This document shows positions 9,337 through 17,137 of a stretch of DNA of 64,000 nucleotides, piece after piece (the first letter of the stretch is position 1; each line of letters opens with the position of its first letter). A program made the translations under genes and the position numbers. This DNA is from Polaribacter sp. Q13 (GTDB taxonomy: Bacteria; Bacteroidota; Bacteroidia; Flavobacteriales; Flavobacteriaceae). Under the pieces are notes generated by a model. It ran no database searches and was not told the DNA's origin. It was given only the letters and a program-made list of their open reading frames with translations. The DNA lies in contig NZ_CP074436.1 of NCBI RefSeq assembly GCF_016858305.2, forward strand, positions 144,001-208,000, in the 5' to 3' direction.

Positions 9337-10965
9337 TTAAACCTGTAAAACACCCATATTAAATTGTTTTGTAATAGGAGCGTGGTTTGCAGCTTCGATT
9401 CCCATAGAAATCCAAGTTCTTGTGTCTAACGGGTTAATAATACCATCTGTCCAGATTCTTGCAGCTGCATAATATGGAGAGATTTGATTGTCGTAACGCG
9501 ATTTTATTTTATTAAATAACTCAGTCTCTTTTTCTGGAGTTATTTCTTCGCCACGTTTTTTAAGTGATGCTGTTTCTATTTGTAGTAAAACTTTAGCTGC
9601 TGAATTTCCGCTCATTACAGCCAGTTCTGCACTTGGCCATGCAACAATTAGTCTTGGATCATAAGCTTTACCACACATGGCATAATTACCTGCTCCGTAA
9701 GAATTACCAATAATAATGGTGAATTTTGGTACTACAGAATTACTCACTGCGTTTACCATTTTGGCACCGTCTTTTATAATACCTCCGTGTTCAGATTTTG
9801 AGCCTACCATAAAACCAGTAACGTCTTGTAAGAAAACTAAAGGTATTTTTTTCTGATTACAATTGGCAATAAAACGAGTAGATTTATCTGCCGAATCGTT
9901 ATAAATAACACCGCCAAATTGCATTTCTCCTTTTTGGGTTTTTACCAATTTACGTTGATTGGCAATAATACCAACTGCCCAACCATTAATTCTTGCATAA
10001 CCGGTTAAAATGGTTTTTCCGTAGCCTTCTTTGTATTGTTCAAATTCAGAGTTATCTACCAAACGCTTTATGATTTCTAACATATCATATTGCGCGTTTC
10101 TTTCCTTCGGAAGGATTCCGAAAATATCATCTTCATTTTCTTTTGGAGGAAAAGCTTCGGTTTTACTAAAACCAGCTTTGTCATAATCACCAATTTTATC
10201 AACAATAAATTTTATTTTATCAAGCGCATCTTTATCGTCTTTGGCTTTGTAATCTGTAACACCCGAAATTTCACAATGTGTTGTTGCGCCACCTAAAGTT
10301 TCATTGTCTATACTTTCTCCTATGGCAGCTTTAACCAAATAACTTCCAGCAAGAAAAATACTAGCTGTTTTATTTACAATTATTGCTTCATCGCTCATAA
10401 TTGGTAAGTAAGCTCCACCAGCTACACAGCTGCCCATAACCGCAGAAATTTGTGTAATACCCATGCTACTCATCACCGCGTTATTTCTAAAAATACGTCC
10501 GAAATGTTCTTTGTCAGGAAAAATTTCATCCTGCAAAGGCAAATAAACACCAGCAGAATCTACTAAATAAATAATTGGTAATCTGTTTTCTATGGATATT
10601 TCTTGTGCTCGTAAATTCTTTTTTCCAGTAATAGGAAACCAAGCTCCTGCTTTTACAGTAGCATCATTTGCAACAACAATACATTGTTTTCCTTTTATGT
10701 ATCCTATTTTTACCACAACGCCTCCAGAAGGGCAGCCTCCATGTTCTGTATACATATCTTCACCAGCAAAAGCACCAATTTCTATAGATTTAGAATTTTT
10801 ATCTAATAGGTAGTCAACTCTTTCTCTTGCGGTCATTTTACCTTTTCCGTGTTGTTTGTCAATTCTTTTTTGACCACCACCTAGTTTTACTTTTGCAAAT
10901 CTTCGTTTTAGGTCTGATGCTAACAATTTATTGTAATCTTCGTTTTTATTGAAGTTGATATCCAT
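9337..10965 (-). CDS. Acyl-CoA carboxylase beta (carboxyltransferase) subunit, probably methylcrotonyl-CoA carboxylase
   Basis: A 542-aa carboxyltransferase that moves CO2 from carboxybiotin to an acyl-CoA. Marks: 'GGCPSGGVVVKIGYIKGKQC', 'ITGKKNLRAQEISIENRLP', 'LVDSAGVYLPLQDEIFPDK', 'GSCVAGGAYLPIMSDEA', 'GGATTHCEISGVTDY' and 'VTGFMVGSKSEHGG'. The pattern fits 3-methylcrotonyl-CoA carboxylase of leucine breakdown better than propionyl-CoA carboxylase. The HMG-CoA lyase at 41289 would act two steps later. No biotin-bearing alpha subunit is in this window. ATG 10965 (MDINFNKNE) matches the family N-terminus; an in-frame ATG at 10983 would add six residues. Confidence 0.9.
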   Translation of the reverse strand: MDINFNKNEDYNKLLASDLKRRFAKVKLGGGQKRIDKQHGKGKMTARERVDYLLDKNSKSIEIGAFAGEDMYTEHGGCPSGGVVVKIGYIKGKQCIVVANDATVKAGAWFPITGKKNLRAQEISIENRLPIIYLVDSAGVYLPLQDEIFPDKEHFGRIFRNNAVMSSMGITQISAVMGSCVAGGAYLPIMSDEAIIVNKTASIFLAGSYLVKAAIGESIDNETLGGATTHCEISGVTDYKAKDDKDALDKIKFIVDKIGDYDKAGFSKTEAFPPKENEDDIFGILPKERNAQYDMLEIIKRLVDNSEFEQYKEGYGKTILTGYARINGWAVGIIANQRKLVKTQKGEMQFGGVIYNDSADKSTRFIANCNQKKIPLVFLQDVTGFMVGSKSEHGGIIKDGAKMVNAVSNSVVPKFTIIIGNSYGAGNYAMCGKAYDPRLIVAWPSAELAVMSGNSAAKVLLQIETASLKKRGEEITPEKETELFNKIKSRYDNQISPYYAAARIWTDGIINPLDTRTWISMGIEAANHAPITKQFNMGVLQV

Positions 10966-11368
10966 AAAAATGTTTATTTTCAATTGCTAAAATAAGAAAC
11001 TTTTAGATGTAAAAGTTAATAATATTAGCTACTGTAATTTCAATGTCTTTGTATTTATTTTGTTTTTCTAATCGAGATTGTTCAACAACACTATTCTTAC
11101 AGTTTTTAACAACACAAGTTTCGCAAATACTGCAACTATTTTTTTAGTAAAGGTGTTTTCTTTAAAGAAGTTAAGTTTCTTTTTTAATAATGAAATTGCA
11201 ATATATTAGGGCTTACATTGGTGATGATCATAAAGTGTTCTTTGTAGGTGATAGAGCTTTAAAAGCACGAGTAACAGACAACACTTCCAATCAGTTTAAA
11301 TTAAGTTAAACTTCTGAAAAAATAAAAAATGAAATTTTTAAAGTAGCTTATTTCTTTTTCATAAAAAA

Positions 11369-11395
11369 AACCATCTCAATGAGATGGTTTTTTTT
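11369..11395. terminator. Bidirectional hairpin terminator
   Basis: A 9-bp perfect stem (11369-11377 with 11381-11389) with a 3-nt loop between A8 and T8 tracts. No intact gene feeds into it from either side, which fits loss of a gene from this interval. Confidence 0.75.
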
Positions 11396-11526
11396 AAAAT
11401 AAATTCAAATATTTAAACATGAAAACAGTTTACAAAGTTGCTTTCAAATTCCTTTTTCAAGGATTTTGCAAAAATAAAATATTAGATACATATATGATAA
11501 TAAAATAGTGATTTTTTATTTATTTA

Positions 11527-11560
11527 ACAAAAAAACGATTCTCTATTGAGAATCGTTTAA
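11527..11560 (-). terminator. Intrinsic terminator of lipA
   Basis: An 11-bp perfect stem (11533-11543 with 11548-11558). On the minus strand it is followed by a T run. It lies about 65 bp past the lipA stop codon. Confidence 0.85.
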
Positions 11561-11624
11561 TTTTATTTTTAGAAGAGACTAAATATGTAACTATTTCAGT
11601 TAAACTTTTGTCTACTTAAAAATA

Positions 11625-12494
11625 TTATATAGCGTGTTTATGTGCCTTGTAAGAAGAACGTACTAACGCACCACTTTCTACATACATAAAGCCCATTTCT
11701 AAACCTAAAGTTTCGTATTTTTTAAACTGATCTGGTGTTATAAAGTTCTTAACAGGTAAGTGTTTTTTAGTAGGTTGTAAGTATTGTCCAATGGTAATAA
11801 TATCGCAATTTGCTTCACGTATATCTTTCATCGTTTGTATTACCTCTTCTTCCGTTTCTCCTAAACCAAGCATTAAACCTGTTTTAGTTCTCATTCCGTT
11901 TTCTTTTAAGTATTTTAAAACACCTAAACTTCTATCGTATTTTGCTTGTATTCTAACATCACGAGTCAACCTTCTAACCGTTTCCATATTATGAGAAACA
12001 ACTTCTGGGTGTACTTCTATAACTCTGTCTATCTGTTTTGTGTTTCCTTGAAAATCTGGAATTAAAGTTTCTAAAGTAGTATTTGGGTTTGCTCTACGAA
12101 TTGCTTCTACAGTTTCTGCCCAAATAATAGAACCACCATCTTTTAAATCGTCTCTATCTACAGAAGTAATTACTGCATGCTTTATACTCATTAACTTAAT
12201 AGAACGTGCTACTTTTTCTGGTTCATCCCATTCTACAGTTTCTGGTCTTCCGGTTTTAACACCACAAAAACCACATGAACGAGTACATATATTTCCTAAA
12301 ATCATAAATGTAGCAGTTCCTTCTCCCCAACATTCTCCCATGTTTGGGCAGCTTCCACTTGTACAAATGGTATTCAGTTTGTATTTATCTACCAAACTCC
12401 TTAATTCAGTATATTTTTTACCAACGGGTAGTTTTACACGTAGCCATTTTGGTTTTTGTTGTTTTTCTGGAAGTATTACGGATTCTATTGCCAT
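11625..12494 (-). CDS. lipA: Lipoyl synthase
   Basis: A 289-aa radical SAM enzyme that inserts two sulfur atoms into protein-bound octanoyl groups to make lipoate for 2-oxoacid dehydrogenases and the glycine cleavage system. The auxiliary cluster motif 'CTSGSCPNMGEC' (~43-54) and the radical SAM motif 'CTRSCGFCGV' (~70-79) are intact. The family C-terminal end 'GALVRSSYKAHKHA' supplies the conserved serine ligand. Length is normal. It lies alone on the minus strand, downstream of the 50-codon membrane protein gene and the dead transporter. Confidence 0.97.
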   Translation of the reverse strand: MAIESVILPEKQQKPKWLRVKLPVGKKYTELRSLVDKYKLNTICTSGSCPNMGECWGEGTATFMILGNICTRSCGFCGVKTGRPETVEWDEPEKVARSIKLMSIKHAVITSVDRDDLKDGGSIIWAETVEAIRRANPNTTLETLIPDFQGNTKQIDRVIEVHPEVVSHNMETVRRLTRDVRIQAKYDRSLGVLKYLKENGMRTKTGLMLGLGETEEEVIQTMKDIREANCDIITIGQYLQPTKKHLPVKNFITPDQFKKYETLGLEMGFMYVESGALVRSSYKAHKHAI

Positions 12495-12605
12495 TTTATT
12501 TCTGAATTGAAGTGCGAATTTACAAAGAAAAAAGTAAAAATGAGTGGTTAATATCCGAAGTAATTATTCTGCTTGCTTAGAATGAATGGGAGGTAATTGT
12601 TTTTA

Positions 12606-12758
12606 TTAAAAACCACCCGATATTCCAACTTTAAAATGTTCCCAATTCGTAAAGATCTCTTTTAAAATGAAAAAAGCAATTACAGAAATTACTATAGCTA
12701 ATCTTAATTTATTTTTTTCTTTTTTAGAAAGCGTAGTGTTTTTTAATTTAGAAGTCAT
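12606..12758 (-). CDS. Small membrane protein, 50 aa
   Basis: ATG 12758 to TAA 12606. A basic N-terminus ('MTSKLKNTTLSKKEKNKLR') leads into one hydrophobic helix ('LAIVISVIAFFILKEIF') and a short tail ('NWEHFKVGISGGF'). This positive-inside layout suggests a single-pass inner-membrane protein with a cytoplasmic N-terminus. I recall similar unnamed small proteins in other Flavobacteriaceae. No function can be assigned. It lies about 45 bp downstream of the dead Nramp gene. Confidence 0.55.
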   Translation of the reverse strand: MTSKLKNTTLSKKEKNKLRLAIVISVIAFFILKEIFTNWEHFKVGISGGF

Positions 12759-12803
12759 CGCAATTTGTTTCTCTTAAAGGTATAAAATATTTTTTTAAAC
12801 TCA

Positions 12804-13153
12804 TTAAAAACCAAATACTAACCCTATTAAAAAAGCAATACCAATAATACTTAAAATTCTTAAATAAATTTCTGGTTGATGTTCTTTTGGAGTATGTTTC
12901 CCTGTAATTAATTTGAAATTTACAACGGCATAAAAAGGTGCTGTTAAAAAGGATAATATTGTGGCCGTTTTTATAAGAATACACATATCCTCCATAAAGT
13001 ATTTTAAGATTAAAAATGTACTACAAAACAAGAAGATAATTCAAAACCACATTCTGCTCCAACTCTTGTAAATTGTACTAAATTCGAAACCGAAATTGCT
13101 GCTCCTGCAAATAATAATCCTAGTCCTAAAGATTGCAAGAATGATTTTTTCAA
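12804..13153 (-). pseudogene. Nramp-family divalent metal transporter remnant with internal deletion
   Basis: The N-terminal piece starts at TTG 13153, 4 bp after the sigma factor stop: 'KKSFLQSLGLGLLFAGAAIS', then 'VSNLVQFTRVGAECGFEL'. This matches the first helix of Bacteroidota Nramp (MntH-like) transporters. The frame stops near 13012. A second frame opening by 13031 carries the C-terminal helices: 'ILIKTATILSFLTAPFYAVV', 'NFKLITGKHTPKEHQPE', 'RILSIIGIAFLIGL'. The roughly 300 residues in between are gone. Only about 115 residues of a 400-plus-residue carrier remain, so it cannot transport. The sequence at the joint still reads well, so the deletion may be fairly recent. Confidence 0.7.
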
Positions 13154-13156
13154 AGC

Positions 13157-13720
13157 TTAAGATTTTCTGATAATCTCTGCTAATAATTTTCTTGCACGTA
13201 ACAATTTTACTTTTACGTTGTTCATTGGTTCGTTAATTTGCTCAGAAATTTCTTTATAAGATAATTCTTGAAAATAACGCAACTGTATTACTTCTTGGTA
13301 TTTAGGTTTTAATTGTTTAATATCTCTTAACAATTTTGCTAAATTCTGTTCGGTAATAATTTTGTCTTCAGGTGTAGGGCTTTCATCAACCACTAAATAC
13401 GCTTTCTCTTCTTGTTCTTTAGAGGTGTCTGCAGCTATCGAAATACTTTTTTTTCGAAGTAAATCAATATGAACATTTTTAGAAATGGCAATTAACCAAG
13501 TCTTAAAAACGTATTGTTCATTAAAAGTATTAATTTTATCAAAAGCTTTAGAAAAAGTTTGAATGGTAATATCTTCTGCTTCGTTTTCGCTTTTAGTTCT
13601 TTTTAATTGATAATTATAAACATCAGACCAAAAGGTATCTAATAAGTATCTAAATGCAGATTGATTTCCATTTTTAGCTTTAGAGATGTTTATTTGAAGT
13701 TTATTATCGTTTATTTCCAA
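13157..13720 (-). CDS. RNA polymerase sigma-70 family (ECF-type) factor
   Basis: A 187-aa sigma factor with regions 2 and 4 only. Region 2 (~20-90) has 'SDVYNYQLKRTKSENEAEDI' and 'FKTWLIAISKNVHIDLLRKK'. Region 4 (~125-185) has 'LKPKYQEVIQLRYFQELSYK' and then 'EISEQINEPMNNVKVKLLRA'. No anti-sigma gene is adjacent. It overlaps the upstream glycosyltransferase by 10 bp, so the two are translationally coupled. The sigma-lipA neighbourhood is one I recall in other Flavobacteriaceae, suggesting a housekeeping-type sigma rather than a specialised one. Its targets are unknown. Confidence 0.88.
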   Translation of the reverse strand: MEINDNKLQINISKAKNGNQSAFRYLLDTFWSDVYNYQLKRTKSENEAEDITIQTFSKAFDKINTFNEQYVFKTWLIAISKNVHIDLLRKKSISIAADTSKEQEEKAYLVVDESPTPEDKIITEQNLAKLLRDIKQLKPKYQEVIQLRYFQELSYKEISEQINEPMNNVKVKLLRARKLLAEIIRKS

Positions 13721-14814
13721 TGATTTGGTTTTGACGACAAATTAGTGATAAATATTGAAAATTGAAATATTAGTAGGCCAATTTCTAAAAAAGGTAATAA
13801 ATAAGTAATTGTTGGTTCTTTTAATTTTTTAGAAGACATGCCTATCACAATAAATTGAACTAAATAATACGTTAAAAATATTGCTAAAATAAGTTGCCAT
13901 GGATAAAAGAAAAACAAGGTAATTGCTAAAAGATAAAACAATACTTTAGAAACGAAAAATAGCCCTAAAAAGAATTTATGTTGGTTTTTATAATGTTTTG
14001 CTGTAGAAATATGTCTTCTTTTTTGTCGAAACCATTCTGTGAAATTCTTTGGAGCAATAGATTCCGTAAAACTTTTTTCAGATATTGAAATAGTTGTATT
14101 TTCTTTATTTGCAGCGTCTTGTATAAATAAATCATCATCACCAGATCTTATGTGTATATGATTTATAAATCCTTTTACGCTAAAAAACTCCGATCTGTGA
14201 TACGCTAAATTTCGGCCAACGCCCATATATGGAGAGCCTAATTTGGCGTAACTAAAATACTGAATGGCTGTTAACAAAGTTTCATACCTAACAAATAAAT
14301 TTATTAAGGATTTTTCTCTTTTATATTTACCATAACCTAAAACAATGGTTTTTTCTTTATTGAAATTTTTAGCCATTTCAGAAATCCAATGTTTAGACAC
14401 AGGTTTACAATCGGCATCTGTAAACAATAGATGTTCGTTTTTTGCACCTTTTATTCCTAAAGTTAAAGGATATTTTTTATTTCCCCAAAAAGCCTCAATA
14501 TTTTCTACATTAATTACTTTAATATTCGAATGTTGTTTTTCAAAAGATTGCATTATTTCTAACGTGTCGTCAGAAGAAGCGTCATTTATTAAAACAATTT
14601 CAAAATTAGGATAATCTTGATTTATAATAGAAGGCAAAAAATCTTGTAAATTTTTAGCTTCGTTTTTGGCACAGACAATTACAGAAAAAGGAACATTACT
14701 ATCCGTTATTTTTTCTTTTTTAGGTTTAAATAAGAAAGAAGAAAAAACAAGGTAGTAAATAATTTGAATTGCTGTAAATGCTACAAAAAAGTAGAAGAGT
14801 ACAGTTAATATCAT
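13711..14814 (-). CDS. Membrane glycosyltransferase, family 2
   Basis: A 367-aa GT-A enzyme. An N-terminal membrane helix (~2-28) precedes the catalytic domain. Visible marks are 'FSVIVCAKNEAKNLQDFLP', 'INDASSDDT' (nucleotide-binding D), 'LLFTDADCKP' (the metal-binding DxD), 'SGDDDLFIQ' and 'EWFRQKRRHISTAKHY' (the Q/RxxRW-like motif of processive enzymes). Two or three helices follow at the C-terminus (~285-355). It would polymerise or transfer sugars at the cytoplasmic face of the inner membrane. The product is unknown. It precedes and overlaps the sigma factor gene. Confidence 0.85.
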   Translation of the reverse strand: MILTVLFYFFVAFTAIQIIYYLVFSSFLFKPKKEKITDSNVPFSVIVCAKNEAKNLQDFLPSIINQDYPNFEIVLINDASSDDTLEIMQSFEKQHSNIKVINVENIEAFWGNKKYPLTLGIKGAKNEHLLFTDADCKPVSKHWISEMAKNFNKEKTIVLGYGKYKREKSLINLFVRYETLLTAIQYFSYAKLGSPYMGVGRNLAYHRSEFFSVKGFINHIHIRSGDDDLFIQDAANKENTTISISEKSFTESIAPKNFTEWFRQKRRHISTAKHYKNQHKFFLGLFFVSKVLFYLLAITLFFFYPWQLILAIFLTYYLVQFIVIGMSSKKLKEPTITYLLPFLEIGLLIFQFSIFITNLSSKPNHWK

Positions 14815-14829
14815 TGACTAAAAAGAGGA

Positions 14830-15033
14830 TTAATTATGTTCTGGTTCCGAACAAGTATCAAACTGGTCTGGTGCTTTACCACAAAAACCACAAGGTTCTC
14901 CCGTTTTATTTAATACAGGGTTTTGACTTGCACAAGTACCTGCAAATTTACCATCTTTTTTTGCCCAAATTTTAATTGCAATACCAGCAACACCTAGTGC
15001 TAATAAACCTATAGTAATAAATAATAATTTCAT
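14830..15033 (-). CDS. Small cysteine-rich membrane-anchored protein
   Basis: A 67-aa protein: one N-terminal helix ('LLFITIGLLALGVAGIAIKI'), then a short soluble part with 'CASQNP' and 'GEPCGFCGKAPDQFDTC'. The four cysteines plus acidic/His tail ('SEPEHN') could hold a metal ion or disulfides. Similar unnamed membrane or secreted proteins are, as I recall, common in Flavobacteriia. It lies 15 bp upstream of the glycosyltransferase and is probably first in that operon. Function unknown. Confidence 0.7.
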   Translation of the reverse strand: MKLLFITIGLLALGVAGIAIKIWAKKDGKFAGTCASQNPVLNKTGEPCGFCGKAPDQFDTCSEPEHN

Positions 15034-15171
15034 AATAAAAAATTGTGGAACAAAGATACATATTCTTAAGCTGTCTTAAAAAAACTATAGACAATATTTA
15101 AAGTGTGACTTTTTAAAAAATTATGTGTCATAATTTTGAAAATAAATGATTAATTAAATAATATTTATACT

Positions 15172-16002
15172 ATGGAAACAACAACTGAATCTTTAAAAAA
15201 TTTTTACAACTCAATTTCATCTGGTTTAGGAGACTGGGGACTTCAATTAATAGGAGCTATTGCAGCTTTAGTTATTGGTCTTTGGATTATTAGAATGATA
15301 ATGAAAGGAATCTCTAAAGCGTTTGAAAAAACAAAATTAGATGAAACTTTGCAGCCTTTTTTATTAACCACTATCGGTTTTATTTTAAAACTTTTATTAA
15401 TTATTTCTATTGCAGGTATTGTTGGTTTACCAATGGCTTCTTTTGCAGCTTTATTAGCAGGTGTTGGTTTGGCAATTGGTGCAGCATTTAATGGCTCTTT
15501 GGGGCATATTGCATCAGGAATAATGCTACTTATCTTTAAGCCTTTTAAAGTAGGAGATTTAATTAAAACAAATGGCGCTTTTGGTTTTGTAAAAGAAATC
15601 TCTGTTTTTGTTACTGTTATAGAAACGTTTCAAAATGAAACGGAGATTATACCAAACTCTGCAATTACTTCTAATAAAATTACTAATTTAACTAAAATAG
15701 GAAATTTACGTATCGATATGCCGTTTGCAATTAGATATGGTTCAGATATTGCGAAAGCAAAACAAATTGTATTAGATGTTCTTAAGAAAGATACACATGT
15801 TTTACAAGAAGGAGCTAGTGCACCAAGAGTTGCCGTTAATAATTTAGGGCAAAATAGTGTTGAATTATTGGCTTTGCCATATGCGAATTGTGAAAACTAT
15901 TGGGAGGTTTATTGGGATACAAGACAAGAAATTGTAGAAGCACTAGGTAAGGCAGGTTACGAGGCTCCTTTACCACAACGTGTTGTTACCATGACAAAAT
16001 AA
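15172..16002 (+). CDS. Small-conductance mechanosensitive channel (MscS family)
   Basis: A 276-aa inner-membrane channel that opens on membrane tension to release solutes during osmotic downshock. It has three helices (~20-110). The pore helix is 'AALLAGVGLAIGAAFNGSLG', with the Gly/Ala packing pattern of MscS TM3. The beta domain follows ('IFKPFKVGDLIKTNGAFGFV', 'IPNSAITSNKITN'). The length matches the minimal E. coli MscS type. Monocistronic: its terminator follows at 16025. Confidence 0.92.
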   Translation: METTTESLKNFYNSISSGLGDWGLQLIGAIAALVIGLWIIRMIMKGISKAFEKTKLDETLQPFLLTTIGFILKLLLIISIAGIVGLPMASFAALLAGVGLAIGAAFNGSLGHIASGIMLLIFKPFKVGDLIKTNGAFGFVKEISVFVTVIETFQNETEIIPNSAITSNKITNLTKIGNLRIDMPFAIRYGSDIAKAKQIVLDVLKKDTHVLQEGASAPRVAVNNLGQNSVELLALPYANCENYWEVYWDTRQEIVEALGKAGYEAPLPQRVVTMTK

Positions 16003-16024
16003 ATTAAAAATACATAATAATTAG

Positions 16025-16055
16025 AAAAGACTGTTTTAAGAAGCAGTCTTTTTTT
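16025..16055 (+). terminator. Intrinsic terminator of mscS
   Basis: A stem (16027-16033 with 16044-16050) followed by a run of T to 16055. The next gene's upstream in-frame ATG at 16054 lies in this T tract, which argues for a later start of that gene. Confidence 0.85.
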
Positions 16056-16083
16056 GTATGTTTACTTTTTGTTAAACTACCTT

Positions 16084-16665
16084 TTGAACGAAGAAACTTT
16101 TATAACTCAATTACAAGCCGGAAAACAAACTGCTTTTAGTCAATTAATAGATGATTATCAGCATAAAGTTTTTGGTACCTGTATTTCTTTTATCCCAAAT
16201 AAAGAAGATGCAGAAGATGTAGCACAAGAAGTTTTTTTAGAAGTTTTTAAATCAATTGGTAAATTTAAAGGAGATTCTAAGTTATCTACTTGGATTTATA
16301 AAATTACAACCAATAAGTGTTTAGAGTTTATCCGAAAAAAGAATACAAAAAAGAGATTTGCTTTTATGCAAACTATTTTAGGAAATGAAATACCATTAGA
16401 TAAGACGAGTTACTTTACAGAAGTAAATCATCCAGGAATTTTATTAGAGAATCAAGAAAAATCAGCAATTATTTTTAAGGCGATAAATACTTTGCCAGAA
16501 GCTCAAAGAGTGGTTTTTACCTTAGCAAAAATTGATGATAAAAGTTATCAAGAAATTGTAGAGATAACAGGTAAAAGCTTATCGTCTGTAGAGTCTTTAA
16601 TGTTTAGAGCAAAAAAAGGATTACAAGATAAATTAGAGAATTTTTATAAGAATGAAAACTCTTAA
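16084..16665 (+). CDS. ECF sigma factor, probable master of the local regulon
   Basis: A 193-aa ECF sigma factor. Region 2 shows 'DDYQHKVFGTCISFIPNKED' and 'AEDVAQEVFLEVFKSIGKF', followed by 'STWIYKITTNKCLEFIRKKN'. Region 4 shows 'INTLPEAQRVVFTLAKIDDK', 'SYQEIVEITGKSLSSVESLM' and 'FRAKKGLQDKL'. TTG 16084 is preferred because the upstream ATG 16054 lies inside the mscS terminator and adds an atypical hydrophobic stretch. It is followed by a one-helix protein and a CpxP/CnrX-like periplasmic protein, the layout of metal-sensing sigma systems such as CnrYXH. Four matching promoter copies downstream are likely its targets. It has no copy of that promoter itself. Confidence 0.88.
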   Translation: MNEETFITQLQAGKQTAFSQLIDDYQHKVFGTCISFIPNKEDAEDVAQEVFLEVFKSIGKFKGDSKLSTWIYKITTNKCLEFIRKKNTKKRFAFMQTILGNEIPLDKTSYFTEVNHPGILLENQEKSAIIFKAINTLPEAQRVVFTLAKIDDKSYQEIVEITGKSLSSVESLMFRAKKGLQDKLENFYKNENS

Positions 16666-16748
16666 TTCTTTTAAATTATAGGAATAAATAAAAGTTTTAC
16701 AATAATTAGTAAATAGCAATAAATCTATTAAAAAAAAATAGAAGGCAG

Positions 16749-16778
16749 CGCAAGTTTTTATAAATTATTGCATCTAAA
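16749..16778 (+). promoter_or_regulatory. ECF-type promoter P1
   Basis: CGCAAGTTTTT at 16749-16759 and CATCTAAA at 16771-16778, 22 bp from start to start. It lies 30 bp upstream of the one-helix protein at 16809. The same two boxes with exactly the same spacing recur at 19677, 21685 and 22859. I read them as -35 and -10 elements of one ECF sigma factor. Confidence 0.8.
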
Positions 16779-16808
16779 TAAATAGTAATTGTGTAAAGAA
16801 TAAGTAAA

Positions 16809-17132
16809 ATGGAAAATAAAAAATATATAAACCAGCAAGTAGAAGATACTTTTAAGTCATTAGATGCTATTGAAAAGGTAGATGTAAATCACTTTTTTAA
16901 GCATAAAATATTACAAAAGTTAGATGCAGAAAAAGTAGAAAAACAATCTGTTTTTTCTTGGTTTACACCCCAACTGCAATTGGCTACTTTAAGTGTTGTT
17001 TTGTTATTAAATTTAGGTACTATTTTTTATGCTTTTAATAATTCAGATAAAAGTGCCAATTCTAATTCTAGTATTGAAGCTTTTGCAAAAGAGTATTCAT
17101 TACAATCAGATAGCAGCTCAATTTTAAATTAA
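16809..17132 (+). CDS. Single-helix membrane protein, probable anti-sigma factor
   Basis: A 107-aa protein with a cytoplasmic-type N-terminal part ('QQVEDTFKSLDAIEKVDVNH', ~9-28; 'KILQKLDAEKVEKQSVF'), one membrane helix ('LATLSVVLLLNLGTIFYAF', ~58-76) and a polar outer tail. No zinc-binding HxxxC motif is seen, so it is not a ZAS-type anti-sigma. By position (sigma, one-helix protein, periplasmic CpxP/CnrX-like protein) it resembles CnrY. It is driven by P1, so if it is the anti-sigma, the sigma switches on its own inhibitor. It lies 5 bp before the next gene. Confidence 0.6.
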   Translation: MENKKYINQQVEDTFKSLDAIEKVDVNHFFKHKILQKLDAEKVEKQSVFSWFTPQLQLATLSVVLLLNLGTIFYAFNNSDKSANSNSSIEAFAKEYSLQSDSSSILN

Positions 17133-17137
17133 AAAAT

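Larger units (their letters stand above)
10984..11624. other. 640-bp stretch without an intact gene; possible small remnants
   Basis: No clear gene is seen. On the plus strand 11190-11309 is a 39-codon ATG-to-stop frame ('MKLQYIRAYIGDDHKVFF', then 'DRALKARVTDNTSNQFKL') that I do not recognise. On the minus strand 11143-11003 is an open frame without a start codon, with a cysteine-rich head ('NSCSICETCVVKNCKNSV') and an ordinary tail ('YKDIEITVANIINF'); a frameshift in the A7 run at 11144-11150 would join it to a short upstream frame. Both could be decayed gene ends. Two hairpin terminators lie further on. Confidence 0.4.

Noticed and set aside
12748..12984. 78-codon minus-strand frame at the dead Nramp gene
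   Set aside because: It is an alternative frame through the Nramp C-terminal remnant and the small membrane protein, with low-quality composition.
16054..16083. ATG 16054 as start of the ECF sigma gene
   Set aside because: The codon lies in the T tract of the mscS terminator, and the added residues are hydrophobic and atypical for sigma region 2.
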